Source: Pseudomonas brassicacearum
Lineage (GTDB): Bacteria; Pseudomonadota; Gammaproteobacteria; Pseudomonadales; Pseudomonadaceae
NCBI RefSeq assembly: GCF_003732265.1
Contig: NZ_MOBK01000013.1
Location: 1 to 64,000 of the forward strand
Length of the DNA: 64,000 nt
Direction: 5' to 3'
Each line of letters opens with the position of its first letter. Position 1 is the stretch's first letter. The notes beneath the pieces are model-generated. The model saw nothing but the letters and a program-made list of their open reading frames with translations, was not told the DNA's origin and made no database searches. This document shows, one piece after another, positions 9,320 to 18,109 of this stretch. The position numbers and the translations under genes are program-made.

Positions 9320-10534
9320 TTGCGCGAAATCGTCCTGATAAACATCACGGGAGTCGACCGTCCGGGTCTGACTGCGGCCATTACCGGCGTTCTGGCCCAG
9401 GGTGGTGTGAACATTCTCGACATCGGTCAGGCGGTGATCCACGACACCCTGTCGTTCGGCATCCTGGTTGAAATTCCGGATACCGAGCAAGGTAAATCGG
9501 TGCTCAAGGACATCCTGTTCAAGGGCTACGAGCTCGACCAGCAGGTGCGTTTCACGCCGGTGTCCGAAGAGGATTACCAGCAGTGGGTCGGCAATCAGGG
9601 CAAGAAGCGCCACATCGTGACGCTATTGACCCGCAAAGTGACCGCCGGGCAGTTGCAGGCTGTGAGCTCGATCACTGCGAAATATGGCCTGAACATCGAT
9701 CACATCGATCGCTTGTCCGGGCGCATGCCGCTGGACACCCCGGCCGACAAGGGCAAGGGCTGCATCGAGTTTTCCGTGCGTGGCGAAGCGGCCGATCCGC
9801 AGGCGCTGCGAGCCGAATTCCTTAGCGTTGCGCAGGAATTGAACGTCGACATCGCCTTCCAGGAAGATTCGCTGTTCCGTCGTAACCGTCGTCTGGCGGT
9901 GTTCGACATGGACTCGACTCTGATCGAAGCCGAAGTGATCGACGAACTGGCCAAGGCAGCCGGCGTGGGCGATCAGGTGTCTGAAATCACCGAGCGGGCG
10001 ATGGCCGGCGAGCTGGATTTCCGTGCGAGCTTCAAAGAGCGTCTGGCGTTACTCAAAGGTCTGGACGTCAGCGTGCTGGACTCGATTGGCGCGTCCCTGC
10101 GCCTGACCGAAGGTGCTGAAACCCTGTTCGCCGAACTCAAGCGTCTGGGCTACAAGACTGCCATTCTGTCGGGTGGCTTTACCTACTTTGCCAAGCAATT
10201 GCAGGCCAAGTTGGGTATCGACTATGTGTTTGCCAACGAACTGGAAGTGGTCGACGGCAAGGTGACGGGTGTGGCGGTCGAGCCGATTGTCGATGCGCAG
10301 CGCAAGGCGGATCTGCTGCGTGAGCTGGCGCATAAAGAAGGTTTGCGTCTGGAGCAGACCATCGCGGTCGGCGACGGCGCCAACGATCTGCCGATGCTGG
10401 CGATTGCCGGGTTGGGCGTGGCGTTCCGGGCCAAGCCATTGGTGAAACAGTCGGCGAAGCAGGCGATTTCTACCCTTGGGCTGGATGGCGTGCTGTACCT
10501 GTTGGGTTTCCGGGATCGTGACGGGCAGCTCTGA
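9320..10534 (+). CDS. serB: Phosphoserine phosphatase
   Basis: Last step of serine synthesis: dephosphorylation of O-phospho-L-serine. The first ~180 residues hold two ACT-like regions (INITGVDRPGLTAAITGVL at the N-terminus), the usual amino-acid-sensing extension of Pseudomonas SerB. The HAD phosphatase domain follows: VFDMDSTLIE with nucleophile Asp196 and acid/base Asp198, SGGFTYFA as motif II, and GDGANDLPML for Mg binding. The length is 404 residues from a TTG at 9320; the codon context MREIVLIN matches the family start, whereas the longer TTG at 9305 adds an odd MRGCA leader. A TAGAAT -10-like box lies 30 bases upstream. Confidence 0.95.
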   Translation: MREIVLINITGVDRPGLTAAITGVLAQGGVNILDIGQAVIHDTLSFGILVEIPDTEQGKSVLKDILFKGYELDQQVRFTPVSEEDYQQWVGNQGKKRHIVTLLTRKVTAGQLQAVSSITAKYGLNIDHIDRLSGRMPLDTPADKGKGCIEFSVRGEAADPQALRAEFLSVAQELNVDIAFQEDSLFRRNRRLAVFDMDSTLIEAEVIDELAKAAGVGDQVSEITERAMAGELDFRASFKERLALLKGLDVSVLDSIGASLRLTEGAETLFAELKRLGYKTAILSGGFTYFAKQLQAKLGIDYVFANELEVVDGKVTGVAVEPIVDAQRKADLLRELAHKEGLRLEQTIAVGDGANDLPMLAIAGLGVAFRAKPLVKQSAKQAISTLGLDGVLYLLGFRDRDGQL

Positions 10535-10559
10535 GTTTTGTAGCGCCTGATAGTCAGTC

Positions 10560-10641
10560 TTCGCGAGCAAGCCCGCTCCCACATTCAACCGTGTTCCACA
10601 GGGATAACGCGGTTAAATGTGGGAGCGGGCTTGCTCGCGAA
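10560..10641. repeat. Paired REP-like inverted repeat, family A
   Basis: Arms starting TTCGCGAGCAAGCCCGC and ending GCGGGCTTGCTCGCGAA face each other across a short AACCG..CGGTT stem and loop. It fills the gap between the convergent serB and PA4958-like genes and may act as a bidirectional transcription block. Confidence 0.85.
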
Positions 10642-10670
10642 GGGCGCGCCGCGGTCTCAAAGACTGACCC

Positions 10671-12428
10671 TCACAGCGAAGGCCACAACGAATCAAACAC
10701 CTCCTCAACGCCGCTCCCCGCGGCGTTGTCGTTTCTGCCCGCCTCCAGCGACCGATACGCAAACTGATTAAAACTGTTGGTGCTCGCCACCCGCCGATCC
10801 AGTCCAGCCCGGTGTTCCTGGCCGTTGGTGTTGATCAGCACCTTGTTGCCTTCCTGAAACGGCAAGCGCGGGGCGAGCACGGTGGCGGGCAGGTCGATGG
10901 CGCTGATTTGCGGCAGCAACAAGCCGCGCAAGTAATGGCTGTGGTCATCCCGGTTGCGCACCAATTGCAGCCCGCAAGGCTCGGCGAAGGGCGCGACTTG
11001 TTCAATGCCCATCTGCGTACCGCCGCCGCGCACCTGACGAATCCAGCGCACGACCGCAATGCTCCAGCCTTTATTGACTGAATCCTCGATCCCGACCATT
11101 TCCCCGGCCTGTAACTCGGCGGGCACCGCGTTGGGCCAGGCCAGGCAATAACCGCCGGGGCTGTGATTGATGACGGGCAGGGCATAGGTCGGAAAATGCC
11201 GGTTGCTGTCGGCCTCTTGGCTGTCGTCGTTTTGCAGTTGCGGGTATTCAATTTCTTCGTAGGGCAGCAGGGCATCGCCAGTGCCCTGGGACGCGGCATC
11301 GAATGCCTGATGCCAGGGGTCGCTGTCCCGACTGGCCGCAGGCATTGCCGAAAACTGTGCGAGCCGGTTGCCAGGGTTTTTCAACAGGTCGCTGAACGAG
11401 CGCTGCCCGCCCAGATAAAAGTGCAACGCGCTCATCCCTACGCACAGGGTCAACGTACCTTGACCGGCCGTTCGCTGAAAACTGCGCTCGGCCGCTTGTC
11501 CCCAGGCCGCGTGCAGGTGTTGCAGCGTGTCCACGCTAAGGCCTGTCGGCACGGGCAAGTCGCCTTTAGTACCTTGCAAGTGTGTTTCGATGGCGTCGAC
11601 CAGTGGCTGCGGATCAATCCCCAGCAACTCGGCCTGCTGCTCGGCCCGAAACTTGGTGCGGTAACGCGGGCCAGTGTCGAGCTCCGGCGCGACGGCGAAC
11701 AGTCCATCCGCCTGCAGTTTGACCCGAGTACTCCAGGCTTCCAGCGCTTCGGCGAGGCGGGCGATCTGGTTCTGGCGCAATTGATTGCAGCGTGATGCAC
11801 CCAGCAGCAGGGCGACGACGTAAGTCTGTTCGATGCTCAGGGAGGGCGTCTGGCTGGTCAGTTCATCGCGCAGGCTCAGGTGTTGCAACCGATGTTCGCA
11901 ACCGATCCGGTACAGCTGATGCAACTCCAGCCACACACCGTCCGGCACCGGGCAGTAGAGCTGAGTGGCGCGGATCAACTGACCATTCAGGCAATGAATG
12001 GCCCGCTGCAACGCTTGCGCCAGCAGCGGCGCACGGTCCTTGCTGAAACGTGGAGAGATGCGGATGACGATCTGTTTGTAGCCAATCGCCAATTGACCTT
12101 GCAGGGCCTGGCAGAGGTTGGCGATCTTGCGCGAACGCTCGTCGAGAACAATCGCCTGGTGCAGGAAATGCCGCTCCAGGTGTTTGCAGACGTAATACAC
12201 CTCGGGCCTGAGCAGCTCGAGCAGGGGCAGGCGATTGGCGCTTGGGGTCAGCAGTTGGTTGAGTTCGCCCAGGGCTTGATAGAGCTGGCGGGCGGTTTCG
12301 CCGATGTTGGCTTTGGGCAGGGCGGCGATCCAGCGCTTGAGGTCGCGCGGGGTGGCTTCGCAGAACGTCAGGCGCAGTTGCGCGGGGACGGGGGCGCTTA
12401 GCAGCAGGTGGGGACTGGTCTCATTCAT
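10671..12428 (-). CDS. PA4958-like conserved protein with a PilZ-like C-terminal region
   Basis: A 585-residue soluble protein without signal peptide or membrane segments. The N-terminal ~400 residues are helix-rich and not recognised. The C-terminal part (about residues 410-500) has INHSPGGYCLAWP, LQAGEMVGI and WSIAVVRWIRQVRGGGTQMGIE, which resembles the strand pattern and N-x-S-x-x-G motif of PilZ domains. A classic RxxxR c-di-GMP switch was not clearly seen. In P. aeruginosa the equivalent gene (PA4958) sits between fimX and psd; here fimX is absent from the spot. Role in c-di-GMP signalling is inference only. It reads toward serB, with psd 141 bases upstream. Confidence 0.6.
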   Translation of the reverse strand: MNETSPHLLLSAPVPAQLRLTFCEATPRDLKRWIAALPKANIGETARQLYQALGELNQLLTPSANRLPLLELLRPEVYYVCKHLERHFLHQAIVLDERSRKIANLCQALQGQLAIGYKQIVIRISPRFSKDRAPLLAQALQRAIHCLNGQLIRATQLYCPVPDGVWLELHQLYRIGCEHRLQHLSLRDELTSQTPSLSIEQTYVVALLLGASRCNQLRQNQIARLAEALEAWSTRVKLQADGLFAVAPELDTGPRYRTKFRAEQQAELLGIDPQPLVDAIETHLQGTKGDLPVPTGLSVDTLQHLHAAWGQAAERSFQRTAGQGTLTLCVGMSALHFYLGGQRSFSDLLKNPGNRLAQFSAMPAASRDSDPWHQAFDAASQGTGDALLPYEEIEYPQLQNDDSQEADSNRHFPTYALPVINHSPGGYCLAWPNAVPAELQAGEMVGIEDSVNKGWSIAVVRWIRQVRGGGTQMGIEQVAPFAEPCGLQLVRNRDDHSHYLRGLLLPQISAIDLPATVLAPRLPFQEGNKVLINTNGQEHRAGLDRRVASTNSFNQFAYRSLEAGRNDNAAGSGVEEVFDSLWPSL

Positions 12429-12528
12429 GCCGTGGAAAACTCCAGCCGGTCAATGGGCAGTGAATGACCTGACTGTAGCAGCTATGTCCATCAGCGCGGG
12501 ACAACCAAAAAGGCTCGCCACCGATGAT

Positions 12529-12562
12529 ATCCGCCCTGTCGAAGTCGCTCGAAAGGGCGGAT
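12529..12562 (-). terminator. Hairpin after psd
   Basis: ATCCGCCCT and AGGGCGGAT form a 9-bp stem 8 bases past the psd stop. The T run on the minus strand begins about 15 bases later, so termination strength is uncertain. Confidence 0.5.
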
Positions 12563-12569
12563 CAGCGGA

Positions 12570-13430
12570 TCAGGCCTTAGGCAGACCCAAGCCCTGGCCC
12601 ATCTGCACCGGCGAACCGGCCGCCAGTTCTTCAGCCCACTTGACCTGGTCCGGGCCGAACAGTACGACAGCGGTCGAACCCAGTTTGAAGCGACCCAGTT
12701 CCGCACCTTTCTCCAGATGGATCGGTGCGCGGGCGGCTTCGTCGTAGCGGAAGGTTTTCAGTTCGCGTTTCGGCGGCGTGACCAGCCCGGCCCAGACGGT
12801 TTCGATCGACGCTACGATCATCGCGCCCACCAGCACCACGGCCATTGGCCCGCGCTCGGTGTCGAAAATGCACGCCACACGCTCGTTGCGGGCGAACAGC
12901 TCCGGAACGTTTTCGGCGGTGGTCTGGTTGACCGAGAAAATCCGGCCCGGGATGTAGACCATCTCGCGCAGGGTGCCGGCCAGCGGCATGTGCACGCGGT
13001 GGTAGTCCTTCGGCGACAGGTAAATCGTGGCGAAATCACCGCCCATGAACGGCGCGGCGTTGGCCGCGTCACCGCCCAGCAATTCCAGCACGCTAAAGCT
13101 GTGGCCCTTGGCCTGGAACACGCGACCGTGTTCGATCGGGCCGAGCTGGCTGACCGCGCCATCGGCCGGGCTGAGGATCGCGCCCGGGGTTTCGTCCAAT
13201 GGACGCGCGCCGTCTTTCAAGGCGCGGGTGAAAAACGCGTTGAAGTGCTCGTAGGCGGTCAGGTCTTCGACCAGCGCCTGGGACATGTCCACCTGATAGC
13301 GCTTGGCGAACCAGGCGGTGAAGGCGTTCTTGAACCAGCGCACGCGGCATTCGGCAATGCAGCCGGCCAGTCGCGAGAGCAAGTGATGGGGCAGCAGGTA
13401 TTGGCTGAGGATAAACAGACGCTTGTTCAT
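12570..13430 (-). CDS. psd: Phosphatidylserine decarboxylase proenzyme
   Basis: Makes phosphatidylethanolamine, the main membrane lipid, at the inner membrane. The proenzyme of 286 residues carries the self-cleavage motif LGST at 250-253; Ser252 becomes the pyruvoyl prosthetic group of the alpha chain. Other family motifs: SPADGAVSQLGPI near 97-109 and YLSPKDYHRVHMPL with the conserved His residues. Length and motif position are normal. The rhdA stop lies 16 bases upstream, so the two are probably cotranscribed (rhdA-psd), as in P. aeruginosa PA4956-PA4957. Confidence 0.96.
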   Translation of the reverse strand: MNKRLFILSQYLLPHHLLSRLAGCIAECRVRWFKNAFTAWFAKRYQVDMSQALVEDLTAYEHFNAFFTRALKDGARPLDETPGAILSPADGAVSQLGPIEHGRVFQAKGHSFSVLELLGGDAANAAPFMGGDFATIYLSPKDYHRVHMPLAGTLREMVYIPGRIFSVNQTTAENVPELFARNERVACIFDTERGPMAVVLVGAMIVASIETVWAGLVTPPKRELKTFRYDEAARAPIHLEKGAELGRFKLGSTAVVLFGPDQVKWAEELAAGSPVQMGQGLGLPKA

Positions 13431-13446
13431 TAACTGTCCTTAAACC

Positions 13447-14262
13447 TTAAATCTCTACGGGGGTGTCGGGGTGGTTGCCCCATTCGCCCCAGGAACCGGC
13501 GTAGCCTTTGACCCGCGGATAACCGAGGGATTTGGCCACCAGATAAGTGAAGCCAGAACGGTGGTGAGTCTGGCAGTGGGTAATGACTTCTTTGTCTTTG
13601 CTGATCCCTAGCTGTTCGAGGATCTGCGGCATGTCCGAGCGGATGCGCAGGTTGCGCGCCTGATCCATGCCGGCAGTCCATTCGAAATTGACGGCACCCG
13701 GAATGTGCCCGGCCTTGGCCGCCAGCACTTTCTCGCCGGAGTATTCCAGCGGCCCGCGCGCATCCCAGATCGCCAGGTCGGCGGCGCCGAGACGGCTTTG
13801 AAGGTACTCGCGGGTCGCGGTGGGTTCGTCGTGCAGGGTCAATTTCACCGGGCCGCCAACGGCGGCCGGGATCTGGATCGACATCGGCATGCCTTCTGCC
13901 AGCCAGGCCGTCAGGCCACCGTCAACGTAGTGGTATTTACGGTGACCGATAACGTCCAGCAGCCAGATAAAACGCCCGGCCCAGCCGCCGCCTTCGTCGT
14001 CATACACTACGTACACCGCATCGGGGTTGTGGCCCAACTCGCCGAACAGCGCTTCAAGTGCCGCTTGCGGCGGCATCAGCCCCGGTGCAGGCGCCTGACC
14101 GAGTTGCGTGCGTTTTGGATCGACAAAACGCGCGCCGGGAATATGCCCTTCGGCATAGCGGGCGCTGCTGGTCAGGTCCACCAGAATCAGATCGCGGGCC
14201 TCGAGGCGAGGGAGCAAGTCGCTCGGCTCGATCACCAGCGGCAAGCCAGAGAAGTCAGACAT
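13447..14262 (-). CDS. rhdA: Thiosulfate sulfurtransferase (rhodanese)
   Basis: Two-domain rhodanese of 271 residues. It moves sulfane sulfur from thiosulfate to cyanide or other acceptors. The active loop is CQTHHRS with the catalytic Cys at 230, the same position and motif as Azotobacter vinelandii RhdA. The inactive N-terminal domain has DLTSSARYAEGHIPGARFVDP, the C-terminal one AKAGHIPGAVNFEW. The start at 14262 (MSDFSG) is preferred over an ATG 18 bases upstream because it fits the family start. It is followed 16 bases later by psd. Confidence 0.95.
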   Translation of the reverse strand: MSDFSGLPLVIEPSDLLPRLEARDLILVDLTSSARYAEGHIPGARFVDPKRTQLGQAPAPGLMPPQAALEALFGELGHNPDAVYVVYDDEGGGWAGRFIWLLDVIGHRKYHYVDGGLTAWLAEGMPMSIQIPAAVGGPVKLTLHDEPTATREYLQSRLGAADLAIWDARGPLEYSGEKVLAAKAGHIPGAVNFEWTAGMDQARNLRIRSDMPQILEQLGISKDKEVITHCQTHHRSGFTYLVAKSLGYPRVKGYAGSWGEWGNHPDTPVEI

Positions 14263-14304
14263 GTGAGGTCTCCAGGGCACAAAAGGGAGGATTGTAGCGC
14301 AGCG

Positions 14305-15843
14305 TCATTGGCCGCGGTGGCTAAAGGTGTTCAAGGCTTTCTCAATGCACTGCGCGGTTTTGCCGAAGGCTTGCACGGTGATTTCCGAGAACGGCCCGCC
14401 GCCCTGATCCGCCACCACGACCATGATCACCCGACCATTATTGACCAGCGAGCGCAGGATCAAGTGTTCACCACGGAACTGCGCGCGCAGGTTGCCCGGC
14501 AACAACGCCGAGAACTGCGCGGTGTTGGCCGGTGTCAGGCGCACCTGGGCTTGCTGCGAGAGCAAACGTTGGAGCACGGAGCTTTGGCTTACCGCGAAAT
14601 TCAGCCCGGCCGCTTCTGTTGGCAAACCGGCAGTCTGATGCACCCGCAGATTGGCGTGCGTGCGGTCAGCCATCAAGATCATCACCCGACGCATGCCACA
14701 CGCGACCAACGCGTCCCGGGCGGAGGTGGTCAAGTGCATCGCGTTGGTGAACGGGCTTGGTTCTACCAGCAACTCGGCGCATTGGTTGCGCCACTTCGCC
14801 AGGTCTTCGGTGGTCGGCGCCGGGGCCGGTAACAAGGCGGCATGGACACGGTTCATGCCCCACGGCCAGAGCAGCGAAACAGCGGGGTGCCAGAGGTCCG
14901 GCATGGCATGCAGCCGGGCGCTGTTGGCGGCCTGTTGGTGCAACTGTTGCTGCACGTCGGCCATGGGCATTTGCAGGTAAAGGCTGGTCAGGTATTGCCA
15001 GCGCTCACTGTGCGGGCTGTCCCATGCCTGTTGCGCCGACAGCGCCAGACCGTTGGCCAGCAGCACGGTATTGGCCGGCTGATTGAGCCAGCGGCGCAGG
15101 GTCGGATCGTCATCGAGGCGGTTTTGCTGGCGCAAGGGATGCTCGCTGTCGCGGGCAATGCGCAGCACTTTGACCAGCTCGCGCTGCTCGGTCAGCAGCA
15201 GGCGATAACCCTGTTCCACCCACACCGGCAGGCGCCAAATGGTCACCAGGGCCTGGCAAATATCCAGCAGGCGCACGCCGAACAACTGTTTTTCGACCTT
15301 GCGCGCCGATTCGCCTTTATGGATAACCCGCAGTTCCCACTCTTCAAGCAATTGCGGATAAGTCAGCGCCATCGGCCACAGCGGCGAGAGAAACAGCAAA
15401 CTGCCCCAATGAATGTCCTGCCACAGCCGCGCCAGGCGACTGGCAAAAAAACCATTGGCCTGTTGCGTCGCGTGCTGGCTGATCAATTGCAGCTGGCGCA
15501 AGGCAAGCGGGATCTGCATTTGGGGTTCGGCGGGGAGGCGGGCGAGCAGTTCTTCGGTGCGCTTCAAGCCGAGGCGATTGATCGCCACTTCCAGGTTTTC
15601 CGCAGGCTCGGTCATGCTGCCGTGGGTATGGCGGTTGGCTTCACGAATGATGCTCAAGGCCAGGGCCGGGCTGTCTTGCATCAGTTCGGCGATATCGCGC
15701 AGCGAGCTGCGATTATCGGCGATGGCCCTGCAGACACGGTCATGGCTTTCCTGCGGAACCGGCAGGCGCACGCCATCGAGAAGCTTGACCCAGCCTTCAA
15801 GTGTCGTTGGTTTTTGAGTTGGAGTGTTCGTCTGGTTAGCCAT
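14305..15843 (-). CDS. HDOD-domain signalling protein
   Basis: A 512-residue cytosolic protein whose first ~200 residues form an HDOD domain (LEGWVKLLDGVRLPVPQ, DIAELMQDSPALALSIIREANR, INRLGLKRTEELLARLP), a non-catalytic relative of HD hydrolases used in bacterial regulation. The C-terminal half looks GAF-like (RRVMILMADRTHANLRVHQ) but is not securely assigned. It is divergent from motA, matching PA4955 beside motAB in P. aeruginosa, so a link to motility is possible but unproven. The ATG at 15843 (MANQTN) is preferred over one 12 bases upstream. Confidence 0.8.
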   Translation of the reverse strand: MANQTNTPTQKPTTLEGWVKLLDGVRLPVPQESHDRVCRAIADNRSSLRDIAELMQDSPALALSIIREANRHTHGSMTEPAENLEVAINRLGLKRTEELLARLPAEPQMQIPLALRQLQLISQHATQQANGFFASRLARLWQDIHWGSLLFLSPLWPMALTYPQLLEEWELRVIHKGESARKVEKQLFGVRLLDICQALVTIWRLPVWVEQGYRLLLTEQRELVKVLRIARDSEHPLRQQNRLDDDPTLRRWLNQPANTVLLANGLALSAQQAWDSPHSERWQYLTSLYLQMPMADVQQQLHQQAANSARLHAMPDLWHPAVSLLWPWGMNRVHAALLPAPAPTTEDLAKWRNQCAELLVEPSPFTNAMHLTTSARDALVACGMRRVMILMADRTHANLRVHQTAGLPTEAAGLNFAVSQSSVLQRLLSQQAQVRLTPANTAQFSALLPGNLRAQFRGEHLILRSLVNNGRVIMVVVADQGGGPFSEITVQAFGKTAQCIEKALNTFSHRGQ

Positions 15844-15914
15844 GGTTGGACGCAATCTTCGTCTGCATTACCTATGCCCGGAGTAGGCTAAATTAGCTTT
15901 TCGCTTGAACGGGC

Positions 15915-15941
15915 TATAGTCTGGCGCAGTTTTGCCGATAA
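15915..15941 (+). promoter_or_regulatory. Sigma-28 (FliA)-type promoter for motA
   Basis: TATAGTCT, 11 bases, then a perfect GCCGATAA. The consensus is TAAAGTTT-N11-GCCGATAA, so spacing is exact and 14 of 16 bases agree. The predicted start gives a leader of about 60 bases to the motA ATG. Confidence 0.85.
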
Positions 15942-16009
15942 GGAGAAGAAGAGATTTTTCGACCTCCGAATATGACCTTGAACCCGACTCAGTAAGTGCT
16001 CTCCTACCT

Positions 16010-16861
16010 ATGGCTAAAATTCTCGGCATCATTGTCGTATTCGCGAGCGTGCTCGGCGGGTACGTGCTCTCCCACGGCAAGATTGCTGCCCTTATCCAGC
16101 CTTTCGAGGTGATGATTATCGGTGGTGCAGCCTTTGGCGCATTCCTGCAAGCCAACCCTGGCCACATGGTCAAAAACGTTCTGAAGAAAGCCTTCGGGAT
16201 GTTCAGCTCGCGCTTCAACCACACCTTTTACCTTGAAGTGCTGGGGCTGATTTACGAGATCCTCAACAAGAGCCGCCGCGAAGGCATGATGGCCATCGAA
16301 GGCGACATCGAAGATGCGGCCGCGAGCCCGATCTTCGCCAAGTACCCGGCGGTGCTCAAAGATGACCGCATGACCGCGTACATCTGCGATTACCTGCGCA
16401 TCATGTCGTCCGGCAACATGGCGCCCCACGAGCTGGAAGGTCTGTTCGACATGGAACTGACCAGCCTCAAGGAAGACCTCGATCACCCGTCCCACGCGGT
16501 GAACGGTATTGCTGACGCCATGCCGGGTTTCGGTATCGTCGCGGCGGTACTGGGTATCGTGGTGACCATGGCCTCCCTGGGTGAAAGCGATCAGAAAATG
16601 ATCGGTGTGCACGTGGGTGCGGCACTGGTCGGTACCTTCTTCGGTATTCTCGCCGCCTACGGCTTCTTCGGCCCGCTGGCCCATGCCCTGGCCCACGATG
16701 CCAAGGAAGAGCTGAACGTCTACGAGGCCATCAAGGCTTCGCTGGTGGCCTCGGCGTCCGGCATGCCGCCATCGCTGGCCGTGGAATTCGGTCGCAAGGT
16801 TCTGTACCCGGCGCACCGTCCTAGCTTCGCTGAGCTGGAACAAGCGGTTCGCGGTCGATAG
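16010..16861 (+). CDS. motA: Flagellar motor stator protein
   Basis: Proton-channel stator subunit of the flagellar motor, acting with MotB in the inner membrane. It has 283 residues from the ATG at 16010 (MAKILGIIVVFASVLGG), typical for MotA. Four hydrophobic segments are visible: about residues 1-21, 31-50, 170-195 (MPGFGIVAAVLGIVVTMASL) and 205-225 (ALVGTFFGILAAYGFF). The cytoplasmic loop between the second and third holds the rotor-contact region. The in-frame start at 15932 would overlap the sigma-28 promoter and is rejected. The TAG stop abuts the palindromic element that separates motA from motB. Confidence 0.95.
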   Translation: MAKILGIIVVFASVLGGYVLSHGKIAALIQPFEVMIIGGAAFGAFLQANPGHMVKNVLKKAFGMFSSRFNHTFYLEVLGLIYEILNKSRREGMMAIEGDIEDAAASPIFAKYPAVLKDDRMTAYICDYLRIMSSGNMAPHELEGLFDMELTSLKEDLDHPSHAVNGIADAMPGFGIVAAVLGIVVTMASLGESDQKMIGVHVGAALVGTFFGILAAYGFFGPLAHALAHDAKEELNVYEAIKASLVASASGMPPSLAVEFGRKVLYPAHRPSFAELEQAVRGR

Positions 16862-17018
16862 TGCTCTGTTTTGCAAATACGTTCCTTTTTTGGCGAGTGA
16901 CTGTTGTTGCCAGACAAGGCGCCGCGACGAGTCATAGCTTGCTATGGCGAGGAGCGGCAACGCCGTATGGCGACAACAGGCACCGTCAAAAAGGAACAGT
17001 ATTTGTGAGACAGAGCAC
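16861..17018. repeat. 158-bp near-palindromic element between motA and motB
   Basis: The whole motA-motB gap folds back on itself. Outer arms GTGCTCTG and CAGAGCAC pair perfectly. Further matched blocks follow inward (CAAATAC/GTATTTG, GTTCCTTTTT/AAAAAGGAAC, CTGTTG/CAACAG), ending in a central CATAGC-TT-GCTATG. Arms are imperfect but paired along their full length. It contains no ORF. The size and form suggest a MITE-like or compound REP element. Its right edge lies 5 bases before the motB ATG, so any ribosome-binding site must lie inside it. Confidence 0.85.
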
Positions 17019-17023
17019 TCTGT

Positions 17024-18067
17024 ATGGAAAATAACCAGCCGATCATCATCAAGCGCGTCAAGAAATACGCGAGCGGGCATCACGGCGGTTCCTGGAAAAT
17101 CGCTTTCGCGGACTTCGCGACGGCGATGATGGCGTTCTTCCTGGTGCTGTGGCTGCTGTCCACCGCCACCCCGGAACAAAAGATCGCCATCGCCGGTTAC
17201 TTCAAGGACCCGGTCGGCTTTACCGAAAGTGGCACGCCGTACATCATCGATCTGGGCGGCTCCCCGACCCTGGCGCCGGAGAAAACCCTCAACCCTGAGG
17301 TGAAATCCCAGCCGCAGCCAGACCGCGTCACTGTCGACACCGAACAAGTCGAAGGCATGGCCGAGCAGGTCGAGAAGGAACGCCTGGAACTGTTGCTGCA
17401 AGAACTGCAGAACAAGGTCGATGAAAATCCGCAGCTGCAGAAATTCAAGGACCAGATCCTGTTCGAGATCACGCAGGACGGTTTGCGCATCCAGATCATG
17501 GACGCCGAAAACCGCCCGATGTTCGACTCTGGCAGTGCGCGTCTGAAACCGTACTTCGAAGACATCCTGCTGGCCATGGCCGACACCATCAAAGCGGTGC
17601 CGAACAAGATCAGCATCAGCGGCCACACCGATGCCAAGCCGTACTCGGGCACCGGCGATTTCGGCAACTGGGAACTCTCGGCCAACCGTGCCAACGCCGC
17701 TCGCCGTGCGCTGGTCGCCGGCAGCTATCCGGATCAACAGGTTGCGCGGGTGGTCGGTTACGCCTCGTCGGCACTGTTCGACCGTGAGCACCCGTTCAAT
17801 CCGGTCAACCGCCGCATCGACATCGTGGTACTGACCAAGAAAGCCCAAAAGGCCATCGAAGGTTCGCAAGGTGCAGAACCTGCGCCAGAGCCGGCACCGG
17901 CCCCCGCTGCACAAGGGCAGGGCGGACCGGGTGAAGTGCCGGCCAAACCAGTCGATCCGAACGCCTTGCCGGCGGATAAAGAACCGCTGCCGGCCCATGA
18001 GCTTCGCGAGCGTTTGAACATCTTTGAAAACCCGGCACCGAAACCGGCGGAACCGCCGAAGCAGTGA
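17024..18067 (+). CDS. motB: Flagellar motor stator protein, peptidoglycan anchor
   Basis: Stator partner of MotA, 347 residues. A short cytoplasmic N-terminus rich in Lys/Arg is followed by one transmembrane helix (FADFATAMMAFFLVLWLLST) with Asp30, the proton-carrying residue of MotB. The periplasmic OmpA-like peptidoglycan-binding domain has GSARLKPYFEDIL, SGHTDAKPY and RRALVAGSYP. The tail from about residue 280 is rich in Pro, Ala and Glu and is probably disordered. No strong Shine-Dalgarno lies next to the ATG because the palindromic element ends 5 bases away; GAGACAGAG inside its right arm is the best candidate. Confidence 0.95.
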   Translation: MENNQPIIIKRVKKYASGHHGGSWKIAFADFATAMMAFFLVLWLLSTATPEQKIAIAGYFKDPVGFTESGTPYIIDLGGSPTLAPEKTLNPEVKSQPQPDRVTVDTEQVEGMAEQVEKERLELLLQELQNKVDENPQLQKFKDQILFEITQDGLRIQIMDAENRPMFDSGSARLKPYFEDILLAMADTIKAVPNKISISGHTDAKPYSGTGDFGNWELSANRANAARRALVAGSYPDQQVARVVGYASSALFDREHPFNPVNRRIDIVVLTKKAQKAIEGSQGAEPAPEPAPAPAAQGQGGPGEVPAKPVDPNALPADKEPLPAHELRERLNIFENPAPKPAEPPKQ

Positions 18068-18072
18068 CCCAC

Positions 18073-18102
18073 AAAAAAGCCGACAGTGATGTCGGCTTTT
18101 TT
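18073..18102. terminator. Bidirectional terminator between motB and the TIR/caspase operon
   Basis: AAAAAAGCCGACA and TGTCGGCTTTTTT-type arms form a stem with T runs on both strands. It lies 6 bases after motB and 7 bases after the convergent TIR gene. Confidence 0.88.
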
Positions 18103-18109
18103 GTACCTG

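Noticed and set aside
16004..17998. 664-residue frame antisense to motA and motB
   Set aside because: It runs through the palindromic element and both stator genes and has no recognisable domain.
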